From contig OZ023267.1 of assembly GCA_964006375.1 (NCBI GenBank), positions 31,291,094 to 31,355,093 of the forward strand: a stretch of 64,000 nt of DNA. Reading direction: 5' to 3'. Below are positions 39,211 through 54,304 of the stretch, piece after piece. Position 1 is the first letter of the stretch. Each line of letters starts with the position of its first letter. A program made the translations under genes and the position numbers. The DNA comes from Tillus elongatus (Eukaryota > Arthropoda > Insecta > Coleoptera > Cleridae). The notes under the pieces are model-generated. The model had not been told where the DNA came from. It searched no databases and saw only the letters and a list, made by a program, of their open reading frames with translations.

Positions 39211-40735
39211 TTTAGATCGAACACCTCCTATATAGGGCTGGGAATCGAATACGAATAGTTCGAATATTCGAATATTATGTTATTTTTCAGTTTACTTACG
39301 TTTAAAAATCAAACAATTTTCAAAGACGTCTTCGTAAATCATTAATATGCTTTTATTGAGTTCTGTTAGTAAATTTAGTTATTTACTAGGTTTACATATT
39401 TAACTAAATTATAACAATTTTTAGGATAATGTTGTAATATAATATCACATTTGCTATAATGGGCCGATTCATTTGTGCGCTCAAAGTTCCTCTTCTTTTT
39501 AACATGGATCATTACGGAAAATTATGTTAAAAGTAGAAGTTTATTGTTAGACTCCATGGCCTTCTGCTTTTTGAACAATGTTTATTTGTCATTTGTTTTC
39601 TGGTATTGGATTTCATAGCCTACTATCCTCAAAACGGTTTTTCTCAAAATTGCCAGTGCAATTACAAGATTTCTCAAGCATGTTGTACATCACATGAAGA
39701 GAACATTCAATATGGCTGCCACAATAAAAAGAAACGTTGATACCTGCAGCTCAAAAACAAACGACAATCTAAAGTTGAGAATAGCACAGAAATATTACTA
39801 TGTAAAAAGTGTCCTGATAATGTGCAAGTCTTAGATACTTCAGATCAACGCCTACTTAGATATTGGAGAAAAATAAATCGATAATTTTTTCTTCTTCAAA
39901 TAACTCGAAAACGAAAAGAGGCAGGGCAAGATACAAGTCATATTTGGAACGGTCATGAAATGCTACAAAACATTGCCTTTTTAACCGTCTCCCTATCTCT
40001 AATAATAACGGAGATAGCAATACATTCCCATCCAGTTTGGGACACACTGTGTAACTTGATATGCACTTGAAAAATAGTAAACAAAAATTAGGTTTGCTAT
40101 TTAAAAAAAAATGATGTCATATCTCAAATTTCGGACACACTGTGTAAACACCGCAACATAAATAACGAATCTATGTAACTGAGCATTTTTGAAAAAGAAG
40201 AAGCTGTATTGATCAAACAAATTTCTTTTAAATTACAAAGTCACACGGCATATTACAACTAGTTTACCATGCCCTTCACGGACCGCATTGATCAATTGTA
40301 TCACATTTCTCTTTAAAATTCTAAGTATAAATGGCAAGTTGCTATTCGAAGTTTAAATCAAGTTTAGAGGCATCTTTTATGAAAGTTAGGTATCAAGACA
40401 TGTCTAGTATGCTATAACGTATTCATTAGATTTTGAAGCCTGAGTAAAGGAAAAAGAATATAACAGACAGCAAAGTTCAGTATAATATATTGGATCATAT
40501 TCTAACTTCAAGCACATTAGCGTATAAACTTATAACTGGATATTCAGATCAACATAATGAAGCTCTGTGAAGTGATGAATTACTTCTCCCATAGCTTCTA
40601 ATCCCGTGATTTCGTAAAGCTCATCATATTTTAGTTAAGCTACTTTAAATACCACTTAGATACAAACAAAGAAATGTTTCATATAGAACGTTTTAAAATA
40701 TACCTTCGGTTCACCTATAGTTCAAAAAAAAAAGT
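39211..40735. other. Noncoding stretch; possible hAT-like terminus at its start
   Basis: TAGGGCTGGGAATCGAATAC followed by the palindrome TTCGAATATTCGAA at 39234-39276 resembles a hAT-type element end. No transposase and no opposite end were found. The 63-codon ORF on the minus strand at 39856 is unsupported. Confidence 0.4.
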
Positions 40736-40737
40736 TC

Positions 40738-41191
40738 GGATCGCAGCAAGTGCGTTATGGTAGTGAATTTTTATTAAATGCTTCAAATTTGCATAACTCA
40801 ATTTTCTATAAACTAAAAAGCTTAGTTTTGGTATGTAGTAAGGTCCTTCTTAAGGCAAGAGATCTACCAAATTTCATTAAAATAGGTTTGTAATTTTCGG
40901 AGAAAAAAAAATTTTTCGAAAGAAAATTCAATTTGAATAACTTCATTTTCTATAAACTTAGAAAGTTTAATTTTGGTAGGTAGTAAGATCTCTCCTAAGA
41001 CAATAAATCCGTTAAATTTCATTAAAACAGCTTTGTAATTTTCGGAGAAAATTTTTTTTCGAAAGGAAATTCAATATTTTTCCGGAAAACCCCGTCCAAT
41101 TTTCCTGGCTAACGAACTCATCCAAGCCATTAATAAAAGAAAGGCACTTGCCGCGTTTCATCGAAATCAGTTATTTTTTGAGTTGTCAGAT

Positions 41192-41283
<92 letters not shown>
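40738..41283 (+). repeat. Rep-A copy, proximal half and (TA)n core
   Basis: GATCGCAGCAAGTGCGTTAT, two approximate tandem sub-blocks (about 40785-40925 and 40926-41060, each with TTTTCTATAAACT and TTTGTAATTTTCGGAGAAA), then CCTGGCTAACGAACTCATCC and TA at 41194-41283. The TA run is where the Penelope-like fragment begins. The distal Rep-A block is not found after the second TA run at 42441. Confidence 0.7.
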
Positions 41284-41289
<6 letters not shown>

Positions 41290-41406
41290 TTCAGAAAGAT
41301 TTCCGCGGTCTTTAATGTGAGACATGCTTGGTTCTCTGGTTAAACCGCGTCCAGAATTTATGGAAACTCGACGTTTCGGCTCCTGTTTTGGAGCCATTTT
41401 CAAGAG

Positions 41407-41797
41407 GTAAAGGAAATATGTAAGGACACTCTAAGGCCTCAATCTGCCTACTCCTTAGAGTGATGGACAAAGGTGGGTAAAGGAAATATGTAACGACACT
41501 CTAAGGCCTCAAACTGCCTACTCCTTAGAGTGATGGACAAAGGTGGGTAAAGGAAATATGTAAGGACACTCTAAGGCCTCAATCTGCCTACTCCTCAGAG
41601 TGGTGGACAAGGTTGGGTAAAGGAAATATGTAAGGACACTCTATGGCATCGATCTGCCTACTTCTTAGAGTGATGGACAAAGGTGGGTAAAGGAAATGTG
41701 TAAGGACACTCTAAGGCCTCAATCTGCCTACTCCTTAGAGTGGTGGACAAAGGTAGGTAAAGGAAATATGTAAGGACACTCTAAGGCTTCAATCTGC

Positions 41798-41826
<29 letters not shown>
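41407..41826. repeat. Six tandem 70-bp repeats with an internal hairpin
   Basis: Units begin at 41407, 41477, 41547, 41617, 41687 and 41757 (GTAAAGGAAATATGTAAGGA). Each holds CACTCTAAGG and CCTTAGAGTG separated by 16 nt, giving a 10-bp hairpin. A partial seventh trace (CCTCAATCTGCCTACTCC) lies at about 41854-41871. Differences between units are few. Confidence 0.95.
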
Positions 41827-43050
<1,224 letters not shown>

Positions 43051-43061
43051 AGCTTCATAAA
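43051..43061. repeat. Target-site duplication, left copy
   Basis: AGCTTCATAAA, identical to 47401-47411, flanking the LOA-type element. Confidence 0.9.
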
Positions 43062-43196
43062 AAGGGGTGTAAAGTTAGTTCGCCTCCCCGTGGTGCACCC
43101 TGGATAGCGTCTACTATTAGACGTGAACTAAATGAACTAACCAAACCGTAACCCTTCCTAGTCATGTCTTAGGAGGGCCGGGAATGCTTGCCTTAA

Positions 43197-43617
43197 TTGG
43201 CCGGCATTGCGAGGAGAGTCCTCTATAAAAAACCCACATCGCAAGGTCGTTGGCGGGTTGGTGCCGAGGCGATGATGCTTCTGGCCGATATGGCCGAGCA
43301 TTGGCAGGATGGTAATTCTGTCGCTAACGTTAACCCTCCCCAGGGAAACCGGGCGACCTCCCTGTGTAAATGCCTATTCATGGGATGCGGGGCTCTTCCA
43401 TGGAGGTCTATTTTCCCTTGCTGCTCGTGGGACCAAACATGGACACGACTTACACAGACCCAATAGAGGAGGTGGCAGGATTCAACCTTCCACAACCTCC
43501 AGAGGGAAAAAACAGGGGAAAGGAAAGTCCACCCCTAGGACGACTACCAAAGGTAGACCCTCCTATAGGAAGCTTGGTTATCGAGCTCCTAAAAAGGAGG
43601 AGGAACCTGCACCATAA
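43197..43617 (+). pseudogene. LOA-type ORF1 remnant
   Basis: A basic C-terminal segment (RGKKQGKGKSTPRTTTKG, then YRKLGYRAPKKEEEP) ends at TAA 43615-43617, 67 bp before ORF2. The stretch is far too short for a normal ORF1, which has RNA-binding and CCHC domains of several hundred residues. No CCHC knuckle is visible, and frames alternate between 43197 and 43400. Most of ORF1 seems to have been lost by internal deletion between the 5' UTR-like sequence and this tail. The retained tail is rich in Lys, Arg, Pro and Thr. Confidence 0.5.
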
Positions 43618-43684
43618 TTCCCTTTTCCTTTAAGCTCCTTAAACTACTCTTTTTTCCTCCATACATTCCTATATTCCTACCCCC

Positions 43685-46600
43685 ATGCCCACCAACTTAA
43701 GGTGCATTCAAGCTAATCTGCATCATGCTAAGGCTGCGACATACCTCCTTAGCATGAAATTAAAGGAAGAGCAAATAGATATTGCTCTTCTCCAAGAGCC
43801 CTGGACCGCTAATTCGGAACGAACTAAAGGGCTGGGTAACACTTCTGGTAAGATAGTAGAGGTGGGCTCTGGTACTAACCCCAGAGCATGTATCTGGATC
43901 AGAAACAACTTGCAGTATTTTACACTTTCAGAGTACTGCACCAAGGACTTGGCATCCATCCATCTCGCGATCACATCCGGAGGGACCAGGCTGGAAGTAG
44001 TGGCCTGTTCGGCCTATTTCCCTGGAGACAGAGATGCAGGACAACCACCTCCAGCAGAGGTGCGCAAATTGATCGCCTACTGCAAGAGGAACAACTATCA
44101 CCTCGTAATGGGGTGTGATGCGAACTCCCATCACTTGGCTTGGGGGAGCACGGACACTAACAGACGAGGTGAATCACTATTTGAATACATTTTAGGGGAG
44201 GAGCTGGTTGTCAACAATATAGGCTCGGAATCCACCTTTCTTACAGCTAACCGGAGAGAGGTTTTAGATCTTACGATCAGCTCAAGGCTTTTGAGCTCAA
44301 AAATCCTCAAATAGAGGGTGTCGTCTGAACCCTTGCCCATGCCCATATCCTATTTGAAATTGAAACAGGCCCTAGACCTGTGTGGGAGTATCGGGACCCG
44401 AGGAGGACTGATTGGGAGGGATACAAACAGTCCCTCGCCGGCAGACTTGGGTCCGCACTCCCCACAGTGAGGGATCGTGATGAGATCGAGATTGCGGCCG
44501 AACAGGTTAGGGAAGCTGCCTATCACGAAAACTGTCCACTGAGGTCAAAGAGAGACAGTCGGGGGTCTACTTGGTGGAATAATAACCTCGATAAACTACG
44601 AAGAGAAGTTAGACGTTTCAATCGTGCTAAGATTACAGGCAACTGGGAGCAATATAAAACTGCTCTAACACATTATAATAAAGAGATCAGGAACGCTAAG
44701 AGGGAGTCCTGGAGGAGGTTCTGCGGGGACATTAATAATTTGCCCAGCAGCGCCAGAATCCACAGGATTCTCTCACGCGACCGTGTACAGGAACTGGGAT
44801 CGATAAAACGACCAGATGGTTCCTTTACTGAATCTCGGAAAGAAACGTTAGAGCTCTTAGCACACACACACTTCCCAGATTGTCTGATCCTGAGCAACGG
44901 TGAGGTCCTACCAGCTGAGGGACGATCTAAACGCCCCCAAAGGGATGACTGGCTAGTTGCTCGGAGAAAGAATAGTTACAGCCTCGGCAGTGGAGTGTGC
45001 TGTGAATCATTTCCAGCCATTCAAGTCGCCAGGGGAGGATGGGGTGGTACCGGTCCTACTACAAAAGGGACTGGAGATTCTCCTACCCTTCCTTATCAGG
45101 CTGTTCAGAGCCAGTCTGGCCTGGAACTATATTCCTTACAGCTGGACGGTGGTTAGGGGGGTTTACATTCCCAAATTGGGACGTAATGACCTCCTACCTA
45201 CTTCACTGAGACCTCTCAGTATTACATCATTCCTCCTGAAGGGATTGGAAAAAATACTGGATGGACACATTAGGGGGAACATCTTACCCAAGAACCCCCT
45301 AAATACCCACCAGTATGCCTATCAAACTGGCAAATCAACTGAGTTAGCGCTCAATAACCTCGTCGAGAAGATCACACACTCTCTGTAAAATGGAGAGGTT
45401 GCGGTGGCGGCATTTCTCGACATAGAAGGAGCATTTAATAATGCATTACCGATCTCCCTCTACGAGGCCACTATCGCTAGGGGGGTGGAACCTACCATCT
45501 GTGGCTGGATCGGAAACATGCTGCACAATCGGACCATTATTACCTCATTACGGGGAGAGGTGGTCAGCGTTAGGGCTGCGAGAGGGTGTCCTCAGGGGGG
45601 CGTTCTATCCCCCCTGTTGTGGTCCCTCTTTGTGGACGACCTGCTGGCTATCCTCGGACTTTGGGAGGTTGAGGGCCAGGCGTATGCGGATGATCTCGTC
45701 ATAATGGTTAGAGGCAGATCTGAGGAGGAACTGTCTAGTACTCTTCAAGAAGCACTAAATGTAGTCAATGATTGGTGCCGTAGGGAACAGATGTCTGTGA
45801 ACCCTCGCAAAACGATCATTGTCCCGTTCACCAGAAGAAGAAGGTTGGACAACTTAAAACCACCTAATCTTATGGGGAAAAACATTCCATTTTCGGACCA
45901 AGCAAAATATCTGGGAGTTATCCTAGATAAGAAGCTCAACTGGGACAGACAGTTAGAAAATGTTATCCGCAGGGCTAAGATGTCCCTGTGGACCTGCCGG
46001 AGAATCTGTGGGAACAACTGGGGAACAAACCCCCAACAGATGTACTGGCTCTATGTAGTGGTTATCAGACCTATGATAACATATGGAGCCATAGTTTGGT
46101 GGCCTAAGGTACTTCGTGGTACCGCGAGGGCCAAACTGGCTCATCTACAGAGACAAGCATGTCTGATGATAACGGGAGCGATAAGCACCGCACCATCAGT
46201 CGCTCTGGAGGTCCTCCTCAATATTCGCCCACTTCACATATGGTTGGAGAGGGTGGCGAGGTGGACAACGTACAGACTAATACAAACGGCAGATAACATG
46301 CCAAGGGAAGTCAGTCTGAGGGGGTCCGGACCCCTTGATGACAGTGATTGTCACAGGATTCTGGGAATGGTCTCGGACTTGATGCCTACAAAAATCAGCA
46401 GAGATCTGTCTTTCAAGACCGTCCTCCCGGAAAGGGAGGACTGGGACCGGAACCAATCGACCCTGTTGAGAGCGGACCTCTGCTGGTACTCTGACGGCTC
46501 CAAAACCTATATGGGAGTAGGAGCCGGCGCATATGGGGGCAGCACCGATGCTAGACTATCAGCTAGCCTCGGCAAGTACGCAACCATACACCAGGCAGAA

Positions 46601-47338
46601 GTGTATGCCATCGAGATGTGTGCAAGGGAAAGCTTAAAAGACCTATGCACAAACAAATCGATAAAGATATATGCAGATAGCCAAGCTGCAATAAAGGCTC
46701 TTGGTTCCTACCGGTGCAATTCAAAGACGGTATGGAGTTGTAAATCTGCCCTTAACGAATTGGGCAGCTGTAATGAGGTGTCGCTGGTCTGGATACCGGG
46801 TCACTCGGACCATGATGGCAACGTTGCGGCAGACGCGCTTGCCAGGAGTGGTGCCCAGTGTGACTTTGTCGGACCAGAACCGGTGCTGGGAATAACATCT
46901 TGCACAGCAAAACGCACCTTAAAGACCTGGACAGATAGAAGGACAATTCAATATTGGCAAAATCTTCCAGGATTAGCTCACTCTAAGGCCTTCATAAATG
47001 GCCTGTCTGAGTCAAGGGCTAAGAAACTTCTAGAGTTGAACAGACAACAACTGAGTACTCTAGTCGGCCTGTATACAGGACATTGTCGCTTGCGGCATCA
47101 CATGCACCGTATTGGGATCGGTCAGGATACCGAGTGCCGGCTGTGTATGGAGAATGACGAAACAGCAGAGCACGTGCTGTGTTCCTGTCCGGCAGCGGAT
47201 AGGACTAGACACCTGCTCTTTGGCAAGGTAAAGCTTGCTCCAGAGGATCTGGATCAACTTTCGCCCGCAAAAGTTATCGACCTCTGTAGGAGGCTGGTTG
47301 TTGGGCGAAATATAGACATTAGGCGTGAGCCACAATAG
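43685..47338 (+). pseudogene. LOA-type ORF2: AP endonuclease, reverse transcriptase, RNase H (few lesions)
   Basis: 43685-44314 is the endonuclease: NLHHAKAAT, LLQEPW (catalytic Glu), ACSAYFPGD, GCDANSHHLAWGSTDTNRRG (Asp, Asn) and LDLTIS. TAG at 44312 replaces what is usually Trp. A frameshift follows near 44330-44340, before HILFEIETGPRPVWEYRD. The linker runs to about 44950, where another shift leads to the frame open to 47338, apart from TAA at 45386 (probably CAA, Gln). The RT has SPGEDGVVPVLLQKG, LRPLSITSFLLKGLEKILD, AAFLDIEGAFNN, GCPQGGVLSPLLW and YADDLVIM. RNase H has YSDGSK, QAEVYAIEM, YADSQAAI and WIPGHSDHDGN. A terminal CxxCx8Hx4C motif (CRLCMENDETAEHVLCSC) follows. All visible catalytic residues are kept, so inactivation looks recent. 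Confidence 0.9.
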
Positions 47339-47400
47339 ACCTTATGGTCGCGGTGGAGGGACCGATATGGACCACTCACAAACTAACCTAACCTAACCTA

Positions 47401-47411
47401 AGCTTCATAAA
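47401..47411. repeat. Target-site duplication, right copy
   Basis: AGCTTCATAAA, identical to 43051-43061. Confidence 0.9.
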
Positions 47412-48689
47412 TATCAATAAAGATCTGAACTGTCAATGTTACGAGAATAGACTTTATGATAAAAACATGATGATTTAGAAGGCTGATTGTCATGGGGACA
47501 GAAAAAGTTTTGGAAAATTAAAAAATGACAAGTTGTCAGATGGAAGGAATAAAGTAGCGTCTATTTGTGAATTAAAAATTTAGAATTAGAAGCCAACACA
47601 AAGTAAAAGTGAGTGGTTGCAAGGCGGTAAACCCAGTTAAAGATTTTACTCAAAAGATGGTGAATTTGAAGATATCAAGTTAAGCTCATTAGAAGACAAG
47701 TAAAACAAGGTTTATGAAAACCGAAACCAATCAGAACCATAAGTGTGGGAAGCTAGAAATAGGTGTGTCCATAGAACAAAGAGAACAAACTTTGAATCCA
47801 ATAAGTGAAATCCAGTAGAGTTTGAAAATCTAACTAACCATCAGCATATATAGAGCCAGGGTACTGTGTTAGAATAACTTTCGAGTTTTTTTATTGTTGT
47901 TTAGTATTAATATTTATTGTTATAAAATCAGATAAAGATAAGTATATTGGAGTTGCAACAAAGATAAATCATGAATAGTTATAAGATTTGGAATAACCTT
48001 AAAGAGAATTCTCAACCAAAATTTTTAATATTTAGTCAACCAGAAAAAAAAATACTGTAATATAAATGTTCTCGTTAATAAAATTGTTTTGTATTTTTAA
48101 GAAGAGTATCACTGACTGAATTTGGATCTATGAAGAGGGAGAATTTGAATTAAAATTAATATAAAAAAAAGCATTATAAAAGGTTTCGTAGTTACATAAA
48201 ATCAAAGAGAATAGTTTATTCAAATTCAAAATTATATTTATTACAAAAGATATACATATTTTTCTTAAAAAGCACTTACTCAATACAGTTAAGTAAAAGA
48301 GATTTGAGGAAAGTTTGACAGGTGGATAGAGAAATTGTGGAGTGTTGAACTCAACCTGAGATGCAAGAGAAAGCCGGAGCCGAAGACAACACATGATTTA
48401 AATTTAGTAAGTAGATGAAAACATATATATTTTCTTCATTATAAGCCCTATTGAATATTAAAAATAAAAGTTGCAATAACAACTCACAAAATAAAAATAA
48501 ATAAATCTTAATTGACATTAAACGACATTTAACACTCCATACATACATTTACTACATACATTTACACATAACGTAGCAGAACTCAGAATATAAACACAAT
48601 AAATGTCGTCCAATCTTCTAGCATTATACACAACATAAAAATACAAATAATGAACAATTTCTAAACACCAATATAATATGGAAACAACC

Positions 48690-48690
<1 letters not shown>
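47412..48690. other. Noncoding stretch
   Basis: Very AT-rich, with no recognised gene or repeat. ORFs on the minus strand at 48128-48548 have no supporting feature. Confidence 0.4.
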
Positions 48691-48696
<6 letters not shown>

Positions 48697-48749
<53 letters not shown>

Positions 48750-48880
48750 ATATAAAAATTGAAACTGACCCCGGATATGGGTTCTAGGAGTCCTAGTTCG
48801 CGGTCATTTGAAAACATTTTTGCAAAGTCTCACCATCGATACCTCTCTATTAGTGAATTTTTTTAAATAAAAATTCACTA
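48697..48880 (+). repeat. Rep-A distal block with (TA)n
   Basis: TA at 48697-48746, then AAACATATAAAAATTGAAAC, CCCCGGATATGGGTTCTAGG and the hairpin (ATTAGTGAATTTTTTT...AAAATTCACTAA). It shares CATCGATACCTCTCT with the copy at 5936, marking a subfamily. Confidence 0.7.
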
Positions 48881-48939
48881 AAAATAATTTCTAGGTATGC
48901 AGTAATTATCTCTTTAACGTTTTATCATATCTGTGAGTA

Positions 48940-49060
48940 AAGTTTGGAACCTGTGATGAGCACTTATAAGTTCAACTTGGACAACACAATTCACCACGAT
49001 ACAGTTTTTAGCCCTGACGATCGTTTCGTTAACAAAGTTAGCATCATCAGATGGATGAAT
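48940..49060 (-). ncRNA. Hammerhead ribozyme-like motif, Penelope-terminal-repeat type
   Basis: On the minus strand 49050-49016 reads CTGATGA, TGCTAACTTTGTTAAC (stem II TAAC/GTTA with TTT loop), GAAAC and GATCGTC. This has the best-kept stem II of the three stand-alone copies. The flank AATTGTGTTGTCCAAG and CTCATCACAGGTTCCAA links it to the copy at 33244. Stem I is weak. Confidence 0.5.
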
Positions 49061-49296
49061 TAACTAAGCGAATAAAAACTAGAACTACTATCTGTATGTT
49101 CAACCGGTTGCACACAGCGCCCTCTATGAAGGTATAAAGACAGACCTTCACTCTTGAGTCTTAAATCCCTCAAATTAAAATTGCATACCTGCTTTTGTAA
49201 AACTGTGTGTCGTTATGAAGTATGAATTCTAAGAAGTACACACTGACTATTAAGATAACAGTCGAACAATGAACTACACAGAACCGCGCCTACCTA

Positions 49297-49440
<144 letters not shown>

Positions 49441-49469
49441 ATAATACATAACTATAATAATAAAACTCT

Positions 49470-50815
<1,346 letters not shown>

Positions 50816-51195
50816 TAAACAACAGTCATTACCATAAAAAATACCCTAAAAAAGACTATACGTTACTTCAATAGACCAAGGAAGGCGGAAGGAATAATCT
50901 TCAAAAATTCATAGGGAAATCTGAAGGAACTCCGATTACCGAATAATATCCTCAATGTGGGGTAGAGGGTGGTTCTGTTACAAAGATGCCACATGGTCCG
51001 AAAATTCCTCAGTAAAGTGGCGGCCTCAAACACCTGTTGTGTTGGAGCACCGGAGGTCAGACTGTAACTATAGTATCTTCATAATAAAATATGATGAATT
51101 TCGTCCACATCCGCCCAGCCGAATCCCAATGATGTGCGCGGGGTCGGTAAAAAGTTTTCCACTAGTAATACTGAAAAATTCTGACGTTTATATCA
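50816..51195. other. Noncoding stretch
   Basis: Less AT-rich than its surroundings. An 81-codon ORF at 50955-51200 has no recognisable domain. Confidence 0.35.
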
Positions 51196-52363
<1,168 letters not shown>

Positions 52364-52770
52364 TTACCTTACCATCCGGGAAATTATGCCAGACCTCTGC
52401 CTTTTTGTAAAGAGGGTAAAGATCTTCAGCGTGTAAAACTTGACATGATATACGGGAACAATAGCTTAAGGTCTTACCTTACCATCCTGGAAATTTTGCC
52501 GGAATTCTGCCTTTCTGTAAAGAGGGTAAAGATCTTCAGCGTATACAACATCACATAATATACGGGAACAATAGCTTAAGGTCCCCTCCAAAGGGCAGAA
52601 CGTGACATTTAACTTGCTTGAATACAGTGCCACAACTTCGGTTAATCTTATTTGTACTGTATGTGTTGAAAAGTTAAAAGTTAAACCATCGCCTACTGTG
52701 AGTTAAAACCAGAATCACTCGTACACGTTCTTACCACTGGACCAACGAGGCTACTCTTCAAAGACATAAG
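52364..52770 (-). mobile_element. tRNA-derived SINE, copy 2, with duplicated body
   Basis: Read on the minus strand, the head GTAGCCTCGTTGGTCCAGTG, GTAAGAACGTGTACG (box A type) is followed by a decayed box B. The body has ACGTTCTGCCCTTTGGAGGG and AAGATCTTTACCCTCTTTAC, matching 16871-17215. A 110-bp part of the body is present twice in direct order (52364-52473 and 52474-52583). Confidence 0.75.
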
Positions 52771-53600
52771 AAAGACAAAGTGCTAATCATACAGACTGTG
52801 TGGAACAAACCAACGATTGTTAAATAATTTTAGCCCTTGTACTAATTACCGCCTTATCAAGGGAAGAAAATTTAAATGTTCTTGTTAGTTGTCAATGTAC
52901 GTCAATATCTCGCTAAGTATCCTAACGCCTGAATCAATTTGTTCTAGGCGCGTTTTGGAAATTATAAGTATAGCACATCTTATAAGCTTTAGTAAGGACA
53001 AAATAGGTACGTCTCCCTCATGTCCAAAAATATGCCTAACAAATACTTTCTCGAGGCAAAGGAATAGTATTACTAGTACTAGTAGGAATATTTTACAAAC
53101 AAATCAAATATTTTTATCGTATTGGCATTGTAACACATAAACTGTGTAACCCTTTGATTAAGTTGTGTAACCGTATTAGGATAGGCATATATATAGTAGT
53201 TAACTGACCACTTAGAGCCATTGCTTTGTGATACTTTTTTACTGATTTTCACCCCTTGCAATGATCCAGTCAAAAACTCCCTTTTCTTGCAAGTCTTGTT
53301 GAGTTGGGTTAGGCCACTATTATGTCGGTGCCTCTTCCTAGGTTCGTTATTTCTAACCTCTTCAAAATCTAACACCCAAAAATTTACAGAGTCCAAAGTT
53401 CACTCTGGCGGGTTTCCGTAGGGTTTTTAAAACCTAGCTACGAAAACCTTGCCCGTCACAATTCATCTAAATGAGTTTAATCTATACCTATATAAACATA
53501 TTATGTTCAGCGTAAATTATTAAAATTAAATTTCAAAATCTTGTAGTGTTTATATTTATTTATTTCAATTTCAAAGAGTAATAGCAAATTAATATTGAAA
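52771..53600. other. Noncoding stretch
   Basis: ORFs of 66-105 codons at 52889-53421 are unsupported. Confidence 0.4.
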
Positions 53601-53969
53601 AGGGGTTAGGTGCAGCAATTGCGTTACGGTAGCGAATTTTCGTAAAAATATTCCAGATGGTGATACTTCAATTTCCCATTAAACTAGAATCTCTAGTTTT
53701 GATACATACTAAAACTTATACAAAAGCAGCGTGGGTACTAAATTTAAAAAATAACACAATGAGCTTCACGGGCAACGATAAATTTGTTTTAGAAAACCAT
53801 TTTTGTTATTTTGTTTGCGGAAACTGTTTCGATTGAGTGGACGAAAACGGATCATACAAGCGACTAATAAGGAAAAGTACCTGCCACGTTTATAATTTGG
53901 CAGGTACATTCGTTTTGTAAATGAAAATTAAATTTTCTGTAAATTTTCAGATTAGCACACGGGGGCTTT
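53601..53969 (+). repeat. Divergent Rep-A relative, copy 2
   Basis: TTAGGTGCAGCAATTGCGTT, AACTAGAATCTCTAGTTTTG, GGCAGGTACATTCGTTTTGT. It is interrupted at its distal end by the Rep-D element that follows. Confidence 0.65.
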
Positions 53970-54300
53970 TTAGAAAAAAACATGCTTAGATCTCCTTCTG
54001 GATGCACAACCCACAAGAAATATTTGTTGCAAACAGCCCCCTGGAAAGTTACGCGACCAGGCGTGGATAGGGGCGTTGAGCGAAAAGTGAGAAAAAAACA
54101 GCTTAGTGGGACGTATATAAGCTGCCTTTATCCCATTTTGCAGCTATACCTCCTTAAAATTATGTTTATCCCGCCCAGATCCCCTATATTTACCGCAGGT
54201 CCCGTAACTTTCTTGCGGGTTGTTCCCAAGAAACTTTTCTTGTTTACATTATTCTTGCTTATGTATTGAGGGTGGTTGTATGCATGCGGAAGGGGAAGAA
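53970..54300. mobile_element. Rep-D fold-back element, copy 3
   Basis: Left arm GGATGCACAACCCACAAGAA, GCAAACAGCCCCCTGGAAAG. Right arm GGTCCCGTAACTTTCTTGCG, GGTGGTTGTATGCATGCGGA. The interior includes CCTTTATCCCATTTTGCAGC. Confidence 0.75.
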
Positions 54301-54304
54301 CAAC

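Larger units (their letters stand above)
43062..47400 (+). mobile_element. LOA-type LINE, nearly full length, 4.34 kb
   Basis: Carries a 5' UTR (GCCTCCCCGTGGTGCACCC), a shortened ORF1, ORF2 with endonuclease, RT and RNase H, and a 3' end in ACTAACCTAACCTAACCTA. A perfect 11-bp duplication marks both ends, so the boundaries are firm. It is GC-richer than its surroundings, fitting a comparatively late arrival. The LOA assignment rests on the endonuclease and RNase H combination and my memory of related insect elements. Confidence 0.85.

Noticed and set aside
43723..44346. Minus-strand ORFs opposite the LOA endonuclease
   Set aside because: The sense strand carries the catalytic motifs in order; these are shadows.
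53079..53396. 105-codon minus-strand ORF
   Set aside because: No recognisable motif and no supporting context.
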